This document shows, piece after piece, positions 1 to 8,522 of a stretch of DNA of 64,000 bases; position 1 is the first letter of the stretch; the number at the start of each line of letters is the position of its first letter. Location: contig NZ_LSIC01000203.1 in the NCBI RefSeq assembly GCF_001556045.1, positions 15,067-79,066 on the forward strand, read 5' to 3'. Origin of the DNA: Bradyrhizobium sp. CCH5-F6 (GTDB taxonomy: Bacteria; Pseudomonadota; Alphaproteobacteria; Rhizobiales; Xanthobacteraceae). A program made the position numbers and the translations under genes. Under the pieces are notes generated by a model. It was given only the letters and a program-made list of their open reading frames with translations. It ran no database searches and was not told where the DNA came from.

Positions 1-798
1 CAGAAGCTCGATCATCCGCCGATCACGCTGTTGTTCTGCGTGCGCGAGGAGAGCGGGCTCTACGGCGCGCGCTACGTCAAGCTGGACGAGCTCGGCTCGC
101 CGGTGATGGCGTTCAACTATGACGGCGGCTCGGCCTCCAACGTCGTAATCGGCGCGGTCGGCGCGGACCGCTGGAGCGTCGAGATCTTCGGCCGCGCCTC
201 GCATGCCGGCGTGGCGCCGGAGCGCGGCATCTCCTCGACCATGATTATGGCGCTCGCGCTGGCGGACGTGAAGGCCGGCGGCTGGTTCGGCAAGGTGGTG
301 AAGGGCAAGCAGCAAGGCACCAGCAATGTCGGCCCCGTCACCGGCGGCGAAGGCCGCCCGGCGGGCGATGCCACCAACGTCGTCACCGATTACGTGCATG
401 TGCGCGGCGAAAGCCGCAGCCATGACGGAAAATTCTTCAAGGAGATCACCAAAGCCTACAAGGCGGCGTTCGAGAAGGCGGCAAAGAAGGTCACCAATGC
501 GCAGGGCAAGTCCGGCAAGGTCAAGTTCAAGGCCGAGACCGACTACTATCCGTTCCGCATGAAGGACAGCCAGCCCGTCATCAAGCGCGCGGTCGAGGCA
601 GTATCCGCGGTCGGCGGCACGCCGAACGTCCGCACCGCCAATGGTGGCCTAGATGCCAACTGGATGGTCCGCCACGGCATTCCGACCGTGACCTTCGGCG
701 CCGGCCAGAACGAGGCGCATACGGTCGACGAGTGGATCAATCTCGACGAATACGACCGCGCCTGTGCGCTGGCCGTACAACTCGCGACGATGCGGTGA
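1..798 (+). CDS. M20-family metallopeptidase, 3' part (gene begins outside the window)
   Basis: The reading frame is open from base 1 (first codons Q-K-L-D-H-P) and ends with TGA at 796-798, so only the C-terminal ~265 residues are present. They read like an M20/PepT-type zinc aminopeptidase. There is an 'REESGL' segment where the metal-binding glutamates of M20 enzymes lie, then a dimerisation-domain-like stretch with 'GRASHAGVAPERG'. The C-terminus has 'AHTVDEWINLDEY', which carries the last metal ligand His and the usual M20 ending. The expected role is hydrolysis of a small peptide or amide in the cytoplasm; the substrate cannot be read from this fragment. The first in-frame TTG at 31 is internal and is not the start. 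Confidence 0.85.
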   Translation, partial: QKLDHPPITLLFCVREESGLYGARYVKLDELGSPVMAFNYDGGSASNVVIGAVGADRWSVEIFGRASHAGVAPERGISSTMIMALALADVKAGGWFGKVVKGKQQGTSNVGPVTGGEGRPAGDATNVVTDYVHVRGESRSHDGKFFKEITKAYKAAFEKAAKKVTNAQGKSGKVKFKAETDYYPFRMKDSQPVIKRAVEAVSAVGGTPNVRTANGGLDANWMVRHGIPTVTFGAGQNEAHTVDEWINLDEYDRACALAVQLATMR

Positions 799-802
799 GC
801 AT

Positions 803-1249
803 GTGAGCCAGCCTATCCCGAAAGAGCTGCATACTCTGATCGAGTTTCGTCAACGAGACCTGCCGGGATTTGCAACGGTAAACTCGGCTCTCAAGACTTT
901 CGAAATGAAATCAGCCTTTCCCTGGCATCTCTCCGTGCTGGTCGATTGTGTCCAATTGGTACTCGATCGTCTTCCGTCCCAACAAGAGCAGGATTTGCTC
1001 TACGAGTTTGAAGACAAGCTCGACCTGCACGTCAAGGCGGACGGCAACGCCTTGTTCCTCGCTCGCGTTACACACGATGCTCGCCGTGAGATTATCTGGC
1101 GTATCCACGATCCGGAGAGAGCGAACGCGATATTGCTTGGCGTCCTGAGCAGGAAAGACTACCCACGCCCATTTGAGCATCGTATCGACGATGATTCCGC
1201 GTGGACTAAGGCAGCTTGGTACTTGGACAATCTGCCCGTTGATAGATGA
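803..1249 (+). CDS. DUF695-like hypothetical protein
   Basis: A GTG start at 803 gives 148 residues beginning MSQPIPKEL; the longer frame from 764 would overlap the upstream peptidase. The middle and C-terminus have the pattern I associate with DUF695 proteins: an acidic 'LLYEFEDKLD' helix, then 'LFLARVTHDARREIIW', and near the end an Asp-x-x-Trp followed by a Tyr/Leu-rich tail. No enzymatic function is known for this family. The coding sequence looks less GC-rich than its neighbours. It lies between a chromosomal peptidase gene and an IS110 transposase, so it may be acquired DNA. The family call is from memory of the pattern and is moderate. Confidence 0.65.
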   Translation: MSQPIPKELHTLIEFRQRDLPGFATVNSALKTFEMKSAFPWHLSVLVDCVQLVLDRLPSQQEQDLLYEFEDKLDLHVKADGNALFLARVTHDARREIIWRIHDPERANAILLGVLSRKDYPRPFEHRIDDDSAWTKAAWYLDNLPVDR

Positions 1250-1270
1250 TGCAGACTTGGAGCGCGCGCA

Positions 1271-1335
1271 GAAACCCATCGTTCCCCCGCAAAGACGGAG
1301 ATGATGGGTTTCGCTTCGCTCTACCCATCCTTGTA
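1271..1335. repeat. Inverted repeat / REP-like sequence
   Basis: GAAACCCATC at 1271-1280 is matched by its exact reverse complement GATGGGTTTC at 1303-1312, followed by 'GCTTCGCTCTACCCATCC'. Phrases of the type GATGGGTTTCGC..CTCTACCCATCC recur in intergenic regions of Bradyrhizobium-like genomes (recalled, not checked). The rest of 1250-1536 shows no gene; it probably includes the left end of the IS110 element, whose exact boundary I cannot place. Confidence 0.5.
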
Positions 1336-1536
1336 ATAGCGCAATCAGATATTGTTGGAGCGTTCCGAGAGGAATGGCCTACCGAGGCTGCAACCACGGC
1401 AGGCCGCTGGCGATCGGATCGTACCCATCCTGAGCAGTTTGTGGCTGACCCGTAGCGTGATCGCGCCAGCACCTTCATCGGACCCGGATGGTTGCCGGAA
1501 CAACTTGGTTCGCTTCACAAGGCAGGGTCGACGAAG

Positions 1537-2490
1537 ATGGATAAGACTAGCATGATTGTGGCCGGCATCGATACGGCCAAGGACAAGCTGGACGTTGCGA
1601 TTTGCGGACAGACCCAGCGTTTGCAGGTCGCAAACTCAATGCGGGGTTGGAAGCAACTTCGCTTGGAGTTGACAAAGGCCGGCGTCGAACGCGTCGGGAT
1701 CGAGGCGACCGGAGGTTACGAACGTGGTGTGGTCAGGCACCTGCAGGCGGCGGGTTTTGTCGTTCTGGTTCTCCAACCGATCCAGGTGCGGGCCTTTGCG
1801 CGCATGCACCGCCAGAAGGCTAAAAATGATGCGCTCGATGCGGCTTTGATCGCGGCATGTGCGACCGCAATCGAACCGCATCAGATGGGAGCAGACCAGC
1901 GACTGACGGGGCTTGCCGACAGCCTGACCTTCGTCGAGCAAATCGAGGAGGATATCGCTCGCTTCAAGACCCGGCTCGAGCACATTGCCGAACCGCGCCT
2001 GAAACGAATGGTTCTCGCCGACATTGCGCGGCTCAAGGTTCGAAGACTGGCGCAGCTACGCCTCATTGCCAAGCAATTGCGCGATCACCGCGACCTGGCT
2101 GTCCGACTTGATCTCGTCATGAGCGTTCCGGGCATTGGCGAACGCACCGCGCTCGCCCTGATTGTCCGGATGCCCGAGCTCGGCCGCATCAGCCGAGAGC
2201 AGGCCTCGGCGCTCGCAGGTCTTGCTCCCTTTGATGACGACAGTGGAAAATACAAAGGACAGCGCCATATCGCCGGTGGCCGGGGCCGCCTTCGGCGCTC
2301 CCTCTACGCCGCCGCGCTCCCGGCAGCCTTCCGCTGGAATAAGGCCTTGATCAACCTCTACAGCCGCCTCACTGCCGCGGGGAAAGCCCACAACCTCGCT
2401 ATGGTAGCTTGCGCCAGGAAGCTCCTGATCTATGCCAACACCGTCGTTGCCAGAGGTAAACCCTGGCGCGAAAATGCCGTCCCTACTTAA
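1537..2490 (+). CDS. IS110-family transposase
   Basis: 317 residues from ATG 1537; a TTG at 1492 would add 15 unlikely residues. The N-terminal DEDD domain is visible: 'GIDTAKDKLDV' with the first Asp, 'GIEATGGYERG' with the Glu, and 'KNDALDAALIA' with the late Asp pair. The C-terminal Transposase_20 domain begins at 'SVPGIGERTALALI' and includes the 'LAGLAPFDDDSG' segment and the Ser of 'RRSLYAAAL'. It looks full length and intact. IS110 elements use a RuvC-like recombinase and usually lack terminal inverted repeats, so the element's ends cannot be set from one copy. Its stop lies only 35 nt before the next gene, which may therefore have lost its native promoter. Confidence 0.93.
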   Translation: MDKTSMIVAGIDTAKDKLDVAICGQTQRLQVANSMRGWKQLRLELTKAGVERVGIEATGGYERGVVRHLQAAGFVVLVLQPIQVRAFARMHRQKAKNDALDAALIAACATAIEPHQMGADQRLTGLADSLTFVEQIEEDIARFKTRLEHIAEPRLKRMVLADIARLKVRRLAQLRLIAKQLRDHRDLAVRLDLVMSVPGIGERTALALIVRMPELGRISREQASALAGLAPFDDDSGKYKGQRHIAGGRGRLRRSLYAAALPAAFRWNKALINLYSRLTAAGKAHNLAMVACARKLLIYANTVVARGKPWRENAVPT

Positions 2491-2525
2491 TGGTTGCTAC
2501 GAAAAAGAAAAAACAGGGAGGCCAC

Positions 2526-3614
2526 ATGCCGCGCATCGCCAATATCGAATCCGCCCTCTACCGGATCCCCCTTCCCGTCACGCTGTCCGATTCCACCCAT
2601 GGCGAGATCACCGCATTCGAGCTGATCACCTGCCGCATCCGTGATGCCGATGGCGCCGAAGGCGTCGGCTACACTTACACTGTCGGCCGTAACGGCGGGG
2701 CGACTGCCGATATCCTCAAACGCGAGATCCCGCCGCTGGTCGAAGAGCGCGAGGCCGACGACACCGAAGCGATCTGGCATCATGTCTGGTGGGCGCTGCA
2801 CTATGGCGGGCGCGGCGGTCCGGCGGTGCTGGCGCTCTCCGCGCTCGACATCGCACTGTGGGATTTGAAGGCGCGGCGCGCCAAGCTGCCGCTGTACCAG
2901 TTGCTCGGCGGATTCGATGCGCGCGTGCCTTGCTACGCCGGCGGCATCGACCTCGATCTCTCGGTCGATGCGTTGCTGAAGCAGACCGACGGCAATCTCG
3001 CCAAGGGATTTCGCGCCATCAAGATGAAGGTCGGCCGCCCCGACCTGAAATCCGACGTCGCGAAGGTCTCCGCGATGCGACAGCATCTCGGCGACGGCTT
3101 TCCGCTGATGGTGGACGCCAACATGAAATGGACGGTCGAGGAGGCCATCCGTGCCGCGCGCGCCTTCGTTCCCTATGACCTCACCTGGCTCGAGGAGCCG
3201 ATCATCCCAGACGACGTCGCAGGACATGCGCGCATCATGCAGGCCGGCGGCGTGCCGATCGCAGCGGGCGAGAATTTGCGTTCGCTGTGGGAGTTCAAGA
3301 ACTACATCACCGCCGGCGCGGTGTCCTATCCCGAGCCGGACGTCACCAATTGCGGCGGCGTCAGCGCCTTCATGAAGATCGCCCGGCTGGCGGAAGCGTT
3401 CAACCTGCCGGTCACCAGCCACGGCGCGCACGACATCACCGTGCATCTGCTGGCGGCCTGCCCGAACCGGTCGTATCTGGAAGCGCACGGTTTCGGGCTC
3501 GATAAGTATATCGAGCATCCGCTGGTGCTGAAGGATGGCTTGGCGCTGGCACCGGACCGGCCTGGGCATGGGATCGGTTTCGACTGGGCGGGGCTGGCGA
3601 AGCTGGTGGCTTAG
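2526..3614 (+). CDS. Enolase-superfamily protein (mandelate racemase/muconate lactonizing enzyme type)
   Basis: 362 residues; ATG 2526 is chosen because GGGAGG lies just upstream, whereas ATG 2490 overlaps the transposase stop. The barrel shows a Lys-x-Lys motif in 'AIKMKVGRP', the first metal Asp in 'DANMKW', the second ligand Glu in 'LEEPI', a third in 'AGENL', and a catalytic His in 'TSHGAHDI'. This is the mandelate-racemase subgroup arrangement: Mg2+-assisted proton abstraction next to a carboxylate, usually in dehydration or racemisation of acid sugars or hydroxy acids. The substrate is not determinable. It is a cytoplasmic enzyme. The downstream M20D amidohydrolase is on the same strand but separated by REP hairpins. 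Confidence 0.92.
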   Translation: MPRIANIESALYRIPLPVTLSDSTHGEITAFELITCRIRDADGAEGVGYTYTVGRNGGATADILKREIPPLVEEREADDTEAIWHHVWWALHYGGRGGPAVLALSALDIALWDLKARRAKLPLYQLLGGFDARVPCYAGGIDLDLSVDALLKQTDGNLAKGFRAIKMKVGRPDLKSDVAKVSAMRQHLGDGFPLMVDANMKWTVEEAIRAARAFVPYDLTWLEEPIIPDDVAGHARIMQAGGVPIAAGENLRSLWEFKNYITAGAVSYPEPDVTNCGGVSAFMKIARLAEAFNLPVTSHGAHDITVHLLAACPNRSYLEAHGFGLDKYIEHPLVLKDGLALAPDRPGHGIGFDWAGLAKLVA

Positions 3615-3639
3615 GGAGATGCGACAACAAGGGAAGCTG

Positions 3640-3755
3640 CGCGCCCTCTCCCGCTTGCGGGAGAGGGTTGGGGAGAGGGTGTCTCCGCAGTGAGACTTCC
3701 AATGACGATCCAGCCTCTCCCGGCCTCTCTCGCAAGCGAGAGAGGTGAAGTGGAG
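3640..3755. repeat. Pair of REP-like hairpins
   Basis: Two perfect hairpins are separated by ~55 nt: CCCTCTCCCGC (3644-3654) with GCGGGAGAGGG (3657-3667), and CCTCTCTCGC (3724-3733) with GCGAGAGAGG (3736-3745). The conserved 'TTGGGGAGAGGGTG' follows the first. The two units are related and face each other, as in a bacterial BIME. They lie between the enolase-superfamily gene and the amidohydrolase and could act as a transcript 3'-end structure for the former. Confidence 0.75.
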
Positions 3756-3847
3756 CACACGGCACGGTTGGTGCCCAGCGATCGCCGATCTCATTGCTGC
3801 ACGCGAGCCATTCCAAGGCGCTTGATGCATGCGGCTGACAATCCGCT

Positions 3848-5032
3848 ATGGTGTCGGCACCCGACATTTTGCGAGACACTGCCTTGCCCCCCGAGCTGCA
3901 CCAGAAACTGACTGCGTGGCGCCGGCACCTTCATGCCCATCCGGAGCTGTCGCTTCAGGAAAGAGCCACCGCCGCCTTCGTGCAGGACAGGCTCACCGAG
4001 CTCGGCATTCCCTTCGTCGGGGACATCGGCGGGCACGGAATCGTCGCGACCTTGACGCGCGGGCATGCACGAAGGCGCGTCGGCCTGCGCGCTGACATGG
4101 ATGCGCTGCCGATCACCGAGGACACCGGCCTGCCCTATGCCTCGAAAACAGCCGGCGTGATGCATGCGTGCGGACATGACGGCCACACCGCCGCACTGCT
4201 GGGCGCCGCCGCGCTGCTCGTCGCCGACACCGACTGGAGCGGCACGGTCGATTTCATCTTCCAGCCGGCCGAGGAAGGCTTTGGCGGCTCGCGTGCGATG
4301 GTCGCGGCCGGGCTGTTCGACCGCTTTCCGATGGAGCGGGTGTTCGGCTTCCACAACTGGCCGGGCCTGGCAGCCGGCACCATCGCGGTGCACGACGGCG
4401 TCGTCATGGCCTCAGGCGGGCGCATCACCATCACCATCGAGGGCCATGCCGGACACGCCGGCATGCCCCATCTGACGCGCGACCCGGTGGTCGCGGCGGG
4501 GCACCTGATCGTGGCGCTCCAATCGATCGCATCGCGCAGCGTCGATCCGCTCGACACCGCCGTGCTCTCGCTGTGCACGATCGAAGGCGGCACTGCGCCG
4601 AACCAGATCGCCGGTCGCGTGACCATCCGCGGCACGCTGCGCTACCACCGCGAGGCGGTCAAGGACACCATCCTCGACGGCATCGAGCGCACCTGCGCCG
4701 GGATTGCGACGAGCTTCGGCGTCAAGGTCACGCCCGAGATCGTCTGGGGTGTGGGCGTCGTGATCAACACGCCGGCCGAAGCCGAGCTCGCGCGCATCGC
4801 CGCGGAGAAGGTGCAGGCGCCCGTGCGGCGCGATCTCGCGCCGAGCATGGCCGGCGAGGATTTTGCCCACTACCTGCAACAGCGGCCGGGCGCCTTCGTC
4901 TGGATCGGCAATGGCGCGTTGCGCGACGGCGCGGAGCTGCACGGGCCGCGCTACGATTTCAATGATGAGATCCTGCCGGTGGCCTCCGGCTGGATGGCCG
5001 AGGTCGCCAAGGCGGCGCTGGCGTCGAACTGA
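3848..5032 (+). CDS. M20D amidohydrolase (hippurate hydrolase/IAA-amino-acid hydrolase type)
   Basis: 394 residues, the usual length for this family. Metal-binding signatures are visible: 'GLRADMDALPI' with the bridging Asp, 'MHACGHDGHTAALLGAA' with the Cys/His ligands, 'QPAEEGFGG' with the catalytic Glu pair, and 'HNWPG' in the lid region. The C-terminal 'SMAGEDFAHYLQQRPG' completes the pattern. It should hydrolyse an N-acyl amino acid or related amide to a carboxylate and amine in the cytoplasm. No signal peptide is seen. It is probably monocistronic; REP hairpins precede it and a DUF72 gene follows after ~100 nt. Confidence 0.93.
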   Translation: MVSAPDILRDTALPPELHQKLTAWRRHLHAHPELSLQERATAAFVQDRLTELGIPFVGDIGGHGIVATLTRGHARRRVGLRADMDALPITEDTGLPYASKTAGVMHACGHDGHTAALLGAAALLVADTDWSGTVDFIFQPAEEGFGGSRAMVAAGLFDRFPMERVFGFHNWPGLAAGTIAVHDGVVMASGGRITITIEGHAGHAGMPHLTRDPVVAAGHLIVALQSIASRSVDPLDTAVLSLCTIEGGTAPNQIAGRVTIRGTLRYHREAVKDTILDGIERTCAGIATSFGVKVTPEIVWGVGVVINTPAEAELARIAAEKVQAPVRRDLAPSMAGEDFAHYLQQRPGAFVWIGNGALRDGAELHGPRYDFNDEILPVASGWMAEVAKAALASN

Positions 5033-5129
5033 CGCAAAGGCGCGCCGACAGCAACATATCGCCCGCATGAACGTTTCCTCCTGCAAAGCGCGGCAACTGC
5101 CGCCGCGCCGCTTGGATGGCTCGTGAAAC

Positions 5130-5852
5130 ATGGCGCGCGTTCTGATCGGAACCTCCGGCTGGCACTACGCCTCCTGGCGAGGCTCGTTCTTTCCCGAAGG
5201 CGTGACGCTGAAGGAGCAGCTGCGTTACTACGCCGGGCAGTTCGACACCACGGAGCTGAACGGGGTGTTCTACCGCACGCCGACGCCGGAGGCGGTGAAA
5301 GGCTGGCGCGAGCAGACCGGCCGCGATTTCGTGTTCGCCTGGAAGGCGTCCAAATTCATCACGCACTGGAAGCGCCTGTCGGACCGCTCCGTCAACAGCC
5401 TCGAACTGCTGGAGGATCGCATCTCGCGGCTCGGCGGCAAGGCCGGCCCGATCCTGTTCCAGCTGCCGCCGCAATTCGAGGCGAATGCGGACCGGCTTGC
5501 ATCCTTCTTCAAGCTGCTGTCGCGCAAGCGGCGTTATAGTTTCGAGTTTCGTCATCCGAGCTGGTATCAGCCGCGCATCCTGCGGATGCTGGCCGAGGAG
5601 AACATTTCGCTGTGCCTGTCCGACCATCACGATGCGCCGGCGCCGTGGAAGCGCACGGCGGATTTCGTCTATGTGCGCGGACACGGTCCGGGCGGGCGCT
5701 ATCACGGCCACTACACCAAGGCCACGCTGGGACAATGGGCGAAGCGCATCAAGTCCTGGAAGCGGCAGGGCTCCGACGTCTACGTCTATTTCGACAACGA
5801 CCAGAAGAGTGCGGCGCCGGCCGACGCGCTGGCGCTGAAGCAGCTGCTGTGA
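5130..5852 (+). CDS. DUF72 (YecE-like) protein
   Basis: 240 residues beginning MARVLIGTSGWHYASWRG, the characteristic start of the DUF72 TIM-barrel-like family. Further family marks are 'FDTTELNGVFYRTP', 'FAWKASKFITHWKRL', 'LFQLPPQFEAN', 'SFEFRHPSWY' and the C-terminal 'YVYFDNDQKSAAPADAL'. The biochemical role of DUF72 proteins is not established. It is soluble and cytoplasmic. It converges on the CoA transferase gene on the other strand with only 2 nt between them. Confidence 0.9.
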   Translation: MARVLIGTSGWHYASWRGSFFPEGVTLKEQLRYYAGQFDTTELNGVFYRTPTPEAVKGWREQTGRDFVFAWKASKFITHWKRLSDRSVNSLELLEDRISRLGGKAGPILFQLPPQFEANADRLASFFKLLSRKRRYSFEFRHPSWYQPRILRMLAEENISLCLSDHHDAPAPWKRTADFVYVRGHGPGGRYHGHYTKATLGQWAKRIKSWKRQGSDVYVYFDNDQKSAAPADALALKQLL

Positions 5853-5854
5853 CG

Positions 5855-7042
5855 CTAGACGATTCCATCTCGCCGAAGCGCCGCGATCGCCGCCTCGTCA
5901 TAGCCGAGCTCGGCCAGAACGAGATCGGTGTGCTCGCCGAGCGTCGGCGGGCGGTTGGCGATTTCGCCCGGCGTTTCCGACAGCCGCACGGCGGCGCGCG
6001 CGACCGGCGCCTGCTTCGGCAGGCCCGGATAATCGACGTCCTGCATGAAGCCGGCGGCACGAATATGCGGATGGTCCAGCGCCTGTTGCGGCGAGAGGAC
6101 GGGGCCGGTCGGGATCATCGCCTGGCCCAGCGCATCGACGGCCTCCTGCGTGGTGCGCTCGGCGCACCAGCGCGCCATCCGCTCGCTGACGATGCGGCCA
6201 TTGTTGCCGCGGCTGATGTCGTCGGCAAAGCGCGGGTCGTTCAGCCAAAGCTCCTCCTCGCCCATCAGCCTGGCCCAGCGCTTGAACAGCGGGTGGCCCG
6301 TGACCTGGCACAGCACCCAGCCGTCCCTGGTGCGGTAGATATCGGCGGGCGCTGATGTCTGGCCGAGATTGCCTGTCGGCACGCGGTTGACGTCGATGAC
6401 GGCCTGCTCGATCAGCGTCGCATTGGTGAAGGAGAGCGCGGTTGCGAGCAGCGCGCCCTCGACGATCTGCCCGCGTCCGGATTTGCCGCGCTCGATCAGC
6501 GCGGCGAGCGTTCCGAACGCGCAGTGCAGCGCGGTGCCGAAATCGACCCAGTTCACCGCGGCCCGGTACGGCGGATCGCCCGCGCCGGTCATGTACACCG
6601 AGCCCGACATCACCTGCCCGACGCCGTCGAAGCCGACGCGATCGGACCAGGGCCCCGGTCCGCCGAACGCCGTGGCCGTGGTCAGGATGATGTCCGGCTT
6701 GATCGCCTTGAGCGAGTCATAGTCGAGCCTCATCGCCCGCAATGTCTGCGGCGGCAGATTGGCGACCACGACGTCAGCAGTCGCGACCAGGCGGCGCATC
6801 ACCTCCTGCCCTTCCGCCTTCATCGGATCGAGCGTGATGCACTTCTTGTTGCGATTGACCTGGAGAAACAGCGCGCCCTCGCCGCCTTCGCCCACCGGCG
6901 CCACGAAACGATCCTCGCTGCCGTCGCGCTTCTCGACGCGGATGACCTCGGCCCCGAACTCCGCCAGCAGGGTCGCGCAATAGGGCCCGGCGATGTAGCG
7001 CCCGAAATCGAGCACGCGCACGCCCTCCAGAACTCCTCCCAT
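5855..7042 (-). CDS. CaiB/BaiF family (class III) CoA transferase
   Basis: 395 residues with the opening 'LEGVRVLDFGRYIAGPYCATLLAEFGAEVI', cut here as GRYIAGPYC then LLAEFGAEVI. This is diagnostic of family III CoA transferases (formyl-CoA, crotonobetainyl-CoA, succinyl-CoA:R-benzylsuccinate types). 'NRNKKCITLD' and the 'GGPGPWSDRVGFDGVGQ' region follow. The start is supported by GGAGGAAAGG upstream of ATG. The reaction would be transfer of CoA between two carboxylic acids; the substrate is not predictable. It stands alone in this window, unlike the second family member at 23612, which sits in an operon. Confidence 0.92.
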   Translation of the reverse strand: MGGVLEGVRVLDFGRYIAGPYCATLLAEFGAEVIRVEKRDGSEDRFVAPVGEGGEGALFLQVNRNKKCITLDPMKAEGQEVMRRLVATADVVVANLPPQTLRAMRLDYDSLKAIKPDIILTTATAFGGPGPWSDRVGFDGVGQVMSGSVYMTGAGDPPYRAAVNWVDFGTALHCAFGTLAALIERGKSGRGQIVEGALLATALSFTNATLIEQAVIDVNRVPTGNLGQTSAPADIYRTRDGWVLCQVTGHPLFKRWARLMGEEELWLNDPRFADDISRGNNGRIVSERMARWCAERTTQEAVDALGQAMIPTGPVLSPQQALDHPHIRAAGFMQDVDYPGLPKQAPVARAAVRLSETPGEIANRPPTLGEHTDLVLAELGYDEAAIAALRRDGIV

Positions 7043-7329
7043 CGGCCCTTTCCTCCTGTTTTCTTCAGCTTACAGGGACTGGCCGCCACGGCAAGGCGAC
7101 GCGGCGCATCATGCCATGCTCTCAAGGACGTGGGTCGGTGAACGGTTTCGTCCGACGGAAATTGTATGATTCGTCGTCCCCAGCCGGGCCGCGATCCCGC
7201 CGGCGACGGTCGAAGATGAGCGCAACGCGATGACCGATCGCAATCATGCGCTCGGGCATGACGAGACGGCGAAGGATTCAGCCAGCCGTCGCCCTGCTGG
7301 AATCGCCTCCCCGCCGCGGACGTGACGGA

Positions 7330-7527
7330 TCAGGCCGATCGCCGAGACCCGCCTTCGCTCAACATCTTGCCGCTGGCGAGGCTGACGAAGTGCAACGAGG
7401 CGCAAGCGGGACATCGGACCGGGACGTGCGTTTCCGCGGCGTCGGACGTCGTGCCGGAAAGCCAGTGCTGCACGTTCATGCCGGTGCGGGGGCATTTGAA
7501 GATGATGTTGCGCTCCATGCCGCCCAT
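7330..7527 (-). CDS. Small zinc-ribbon-like protein
   Basis: 65 residues with 'IIFKCPRTGMNVQ' and 'VRCPACASLHFV', giving a Cys..Cys-Pro-x-Cys arrangement that could bind zinc or be a degenerate ribbon, followed by 'ASGKMLSE'. I recall very similar small unannotated proteins in Bradyrhizobium. Start ATG 7527 is used; ATG 7518 (MERNIIF) is a possible alternative and neither has a strong ribosome-binding site. It is divergent from the gene at 7731. No function is assignable. Confidence 0.6.
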   Translation of the reverse strand: MGGMERNIIFKCPRTGMNVQHWLSGTTSDAAETHVPVRCPACASLHFVSLASGKMLSEGGSRRSA

Positions 7528-7558
7528 ATGCGCCCGGCCTTGCGGCCGTGAAATGCGG

Positions 7559-7593
7559 GCGAATACTTACGCAAATGTCCTGAACGTATTCGC
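7559..7593. repeat. 8-bp inverted repeat in a divergent promoter region
   Basis: GCGAATAC at 7559-7566 is exactly reverse-complementary to GTATTCGC at 7586-7593, with 19 nt between. It lies between the divergent small genes at 7527 (-) and 7731 (+) and could be an operator or a weak hairpin. There is no further support. Confidence 0.35.
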
Positions 7594-7730
7594 GCGGGAA
7601 TGCCAAGGACTTTCTACCGCCTCAGAGGCATGGACACCTGATCGCCTCCTTTGAGCTGGATCAAGTCATGTCGGCGCCCCAGATTGTAGCGATATGGAGG
7701 CATCCGAGTGCGCCAATCAGGAGAACCGAT

Positions 7731-8009
7731 ATGGCTGCCGACATTCGCAGCGACGATCTCACTGCAGTCGTGCGCTACGCATTGGAGACCACCCGCGCGA
7801 CGACTGTCTGCCCTTTCCACAACGACGTGATCGTCCGGATCGGAGACGACGCTGCGGAGAGCCACGCCTTCGAACGCGCCAAGCGAATGGTCAAAAAGGA
7901 CGGCACGAACTGGGAGAAGGAAGCTCTGAGAGCGGAGCTGGGACGTCAGCTTGGAGCAGCCGCGGACGGCCGCTGTCCCAAATGCGATCCGACGTCTTCA
8001 GACGGTTAG
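7731..8009 (+). CDS. Hypothetical protein with CPFH and CPKC motifs
   Basis: 92 residues from ATG 7731, chosen because AGGAGA precedes it at the right distance; the upstream ATG at 7668 lacks this. The protein is soluble and charged, with 'VCPFHNDVIVRIGDDAAESHAFERAK' near residue 25 (in pieces CPFHNDVIVRI and ESHAFERAK) and 'GRCPKCDP' at the C-terminus. The paired CP-x-H and CPKC elements could coordinate a metal. It precedes the secreted GYP-rich gene and ftsH in what looks like a stress island. No family is recognised. Confidence 0.6.
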   Translation: MAADIRSDDLTAVVRYALETTRATTVCPFHNDVIVRIGDDAAESHAFERAKRMVKKDGTNWEKEALRAELGRQLGAAADGRCPKCDPTSSDG

Positions 8010-8140
8010 GAGCCGGAGACTTGAAGTCCTTCCGCCCCATCCTAAGTCCAATGCTGCCGGACTTGGCGTTCGGCACAATGAAACCCATGCAGAGGAATGA
8101 GAATCCCGCGCGTCGCGGGTGCGTCTTCGAGGAAAGTCAA

Positions 8141-8419
8141 ATGAGAAAGCTTGCTCTTGCAATCGCCGCGGCAGCAACGCTCCTCATCGGAACGGTTGCA
8201 CCGGCTTCGGCCCATTGGCGGGGCCATCATCACTGGGGCGGTCCGGGCATCGGTCCGGCCGTCGCGCTCGGCCTGTTCACGGGAGCGCTGGCCGCCGCCA
8301 CTGCACCTCCAGTCTACTATGCGCCGGTCTATGGTCCGCCGGCGTATTATTATGGCCCGCGATATTATCGGACCGTTCGCTATTACCCGGCGCCATACCC
8401 CTACTGGTACCCCTGGTAA
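8141..8419 (+). CDS. Secreted Tyr/Pro/Gly-rich small protein
   Basis: 92 residues from ATG 8141, preceded by GAGGAAAG. Residues 1-25 are a clear Sec signal peptide (MRKLALAIAAAATLL, cleavage near PASA-HW). The mature part begins 'HWRGHHHWGGPG', then has a hydrophobic Ala/Gly stretch and a tail of repeated Y-Y-x-P / P-Y units. Such small His/Tyr/Pro-rich exported proteins are common in rhizobia and have no known function; an outer-membrane or surface location is plausible. A strong terminator hairpin follows at 8427-8455. Confidence 0.75.
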   Translation: MRKLALAIAAAATLLIGTVAPASAHWRGHHHWGGPGIGPAVALGLFTGALAAATAPPVYYAPVYGPPAYYYGPRYYRTVRYYPAPYPYWYPW

Positions 8420-8426
8420 GCTGAGC

Positions 8427-8455
8427 ATAAGGCCCGGCCTGCGACCGGGCCTTAT
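8427..8455 (+). terminator. Terminator-like hairpin after the GYP-rich gene
   Basis: A perfect 11-bp stem, ATAAGGCCCGG (8427-8437) with CCGGGCCTTAT (8445-8455), has a 7-nt loop. It starts 8 nt after the stop codon. The T-rich tail is short (the stem itself ends in TTAT). It separates the small gene from ftsH. Confidence 0.75.
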
Positions 8456-8522
8456 CGCCCGCCCATGACCCCGGCGCGCCGACGCGACCCGGCCGCGCAA
8501 CACCATCGGATCTGGCTCCCGC

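Noticed and set aside
3640..3755. CRISPR-like repeats
   Set aside because: Only two related hairpins facing each other with no regular spacers; they fit REP/BIME elements. No CRISPR array was seen anywhere in the window.
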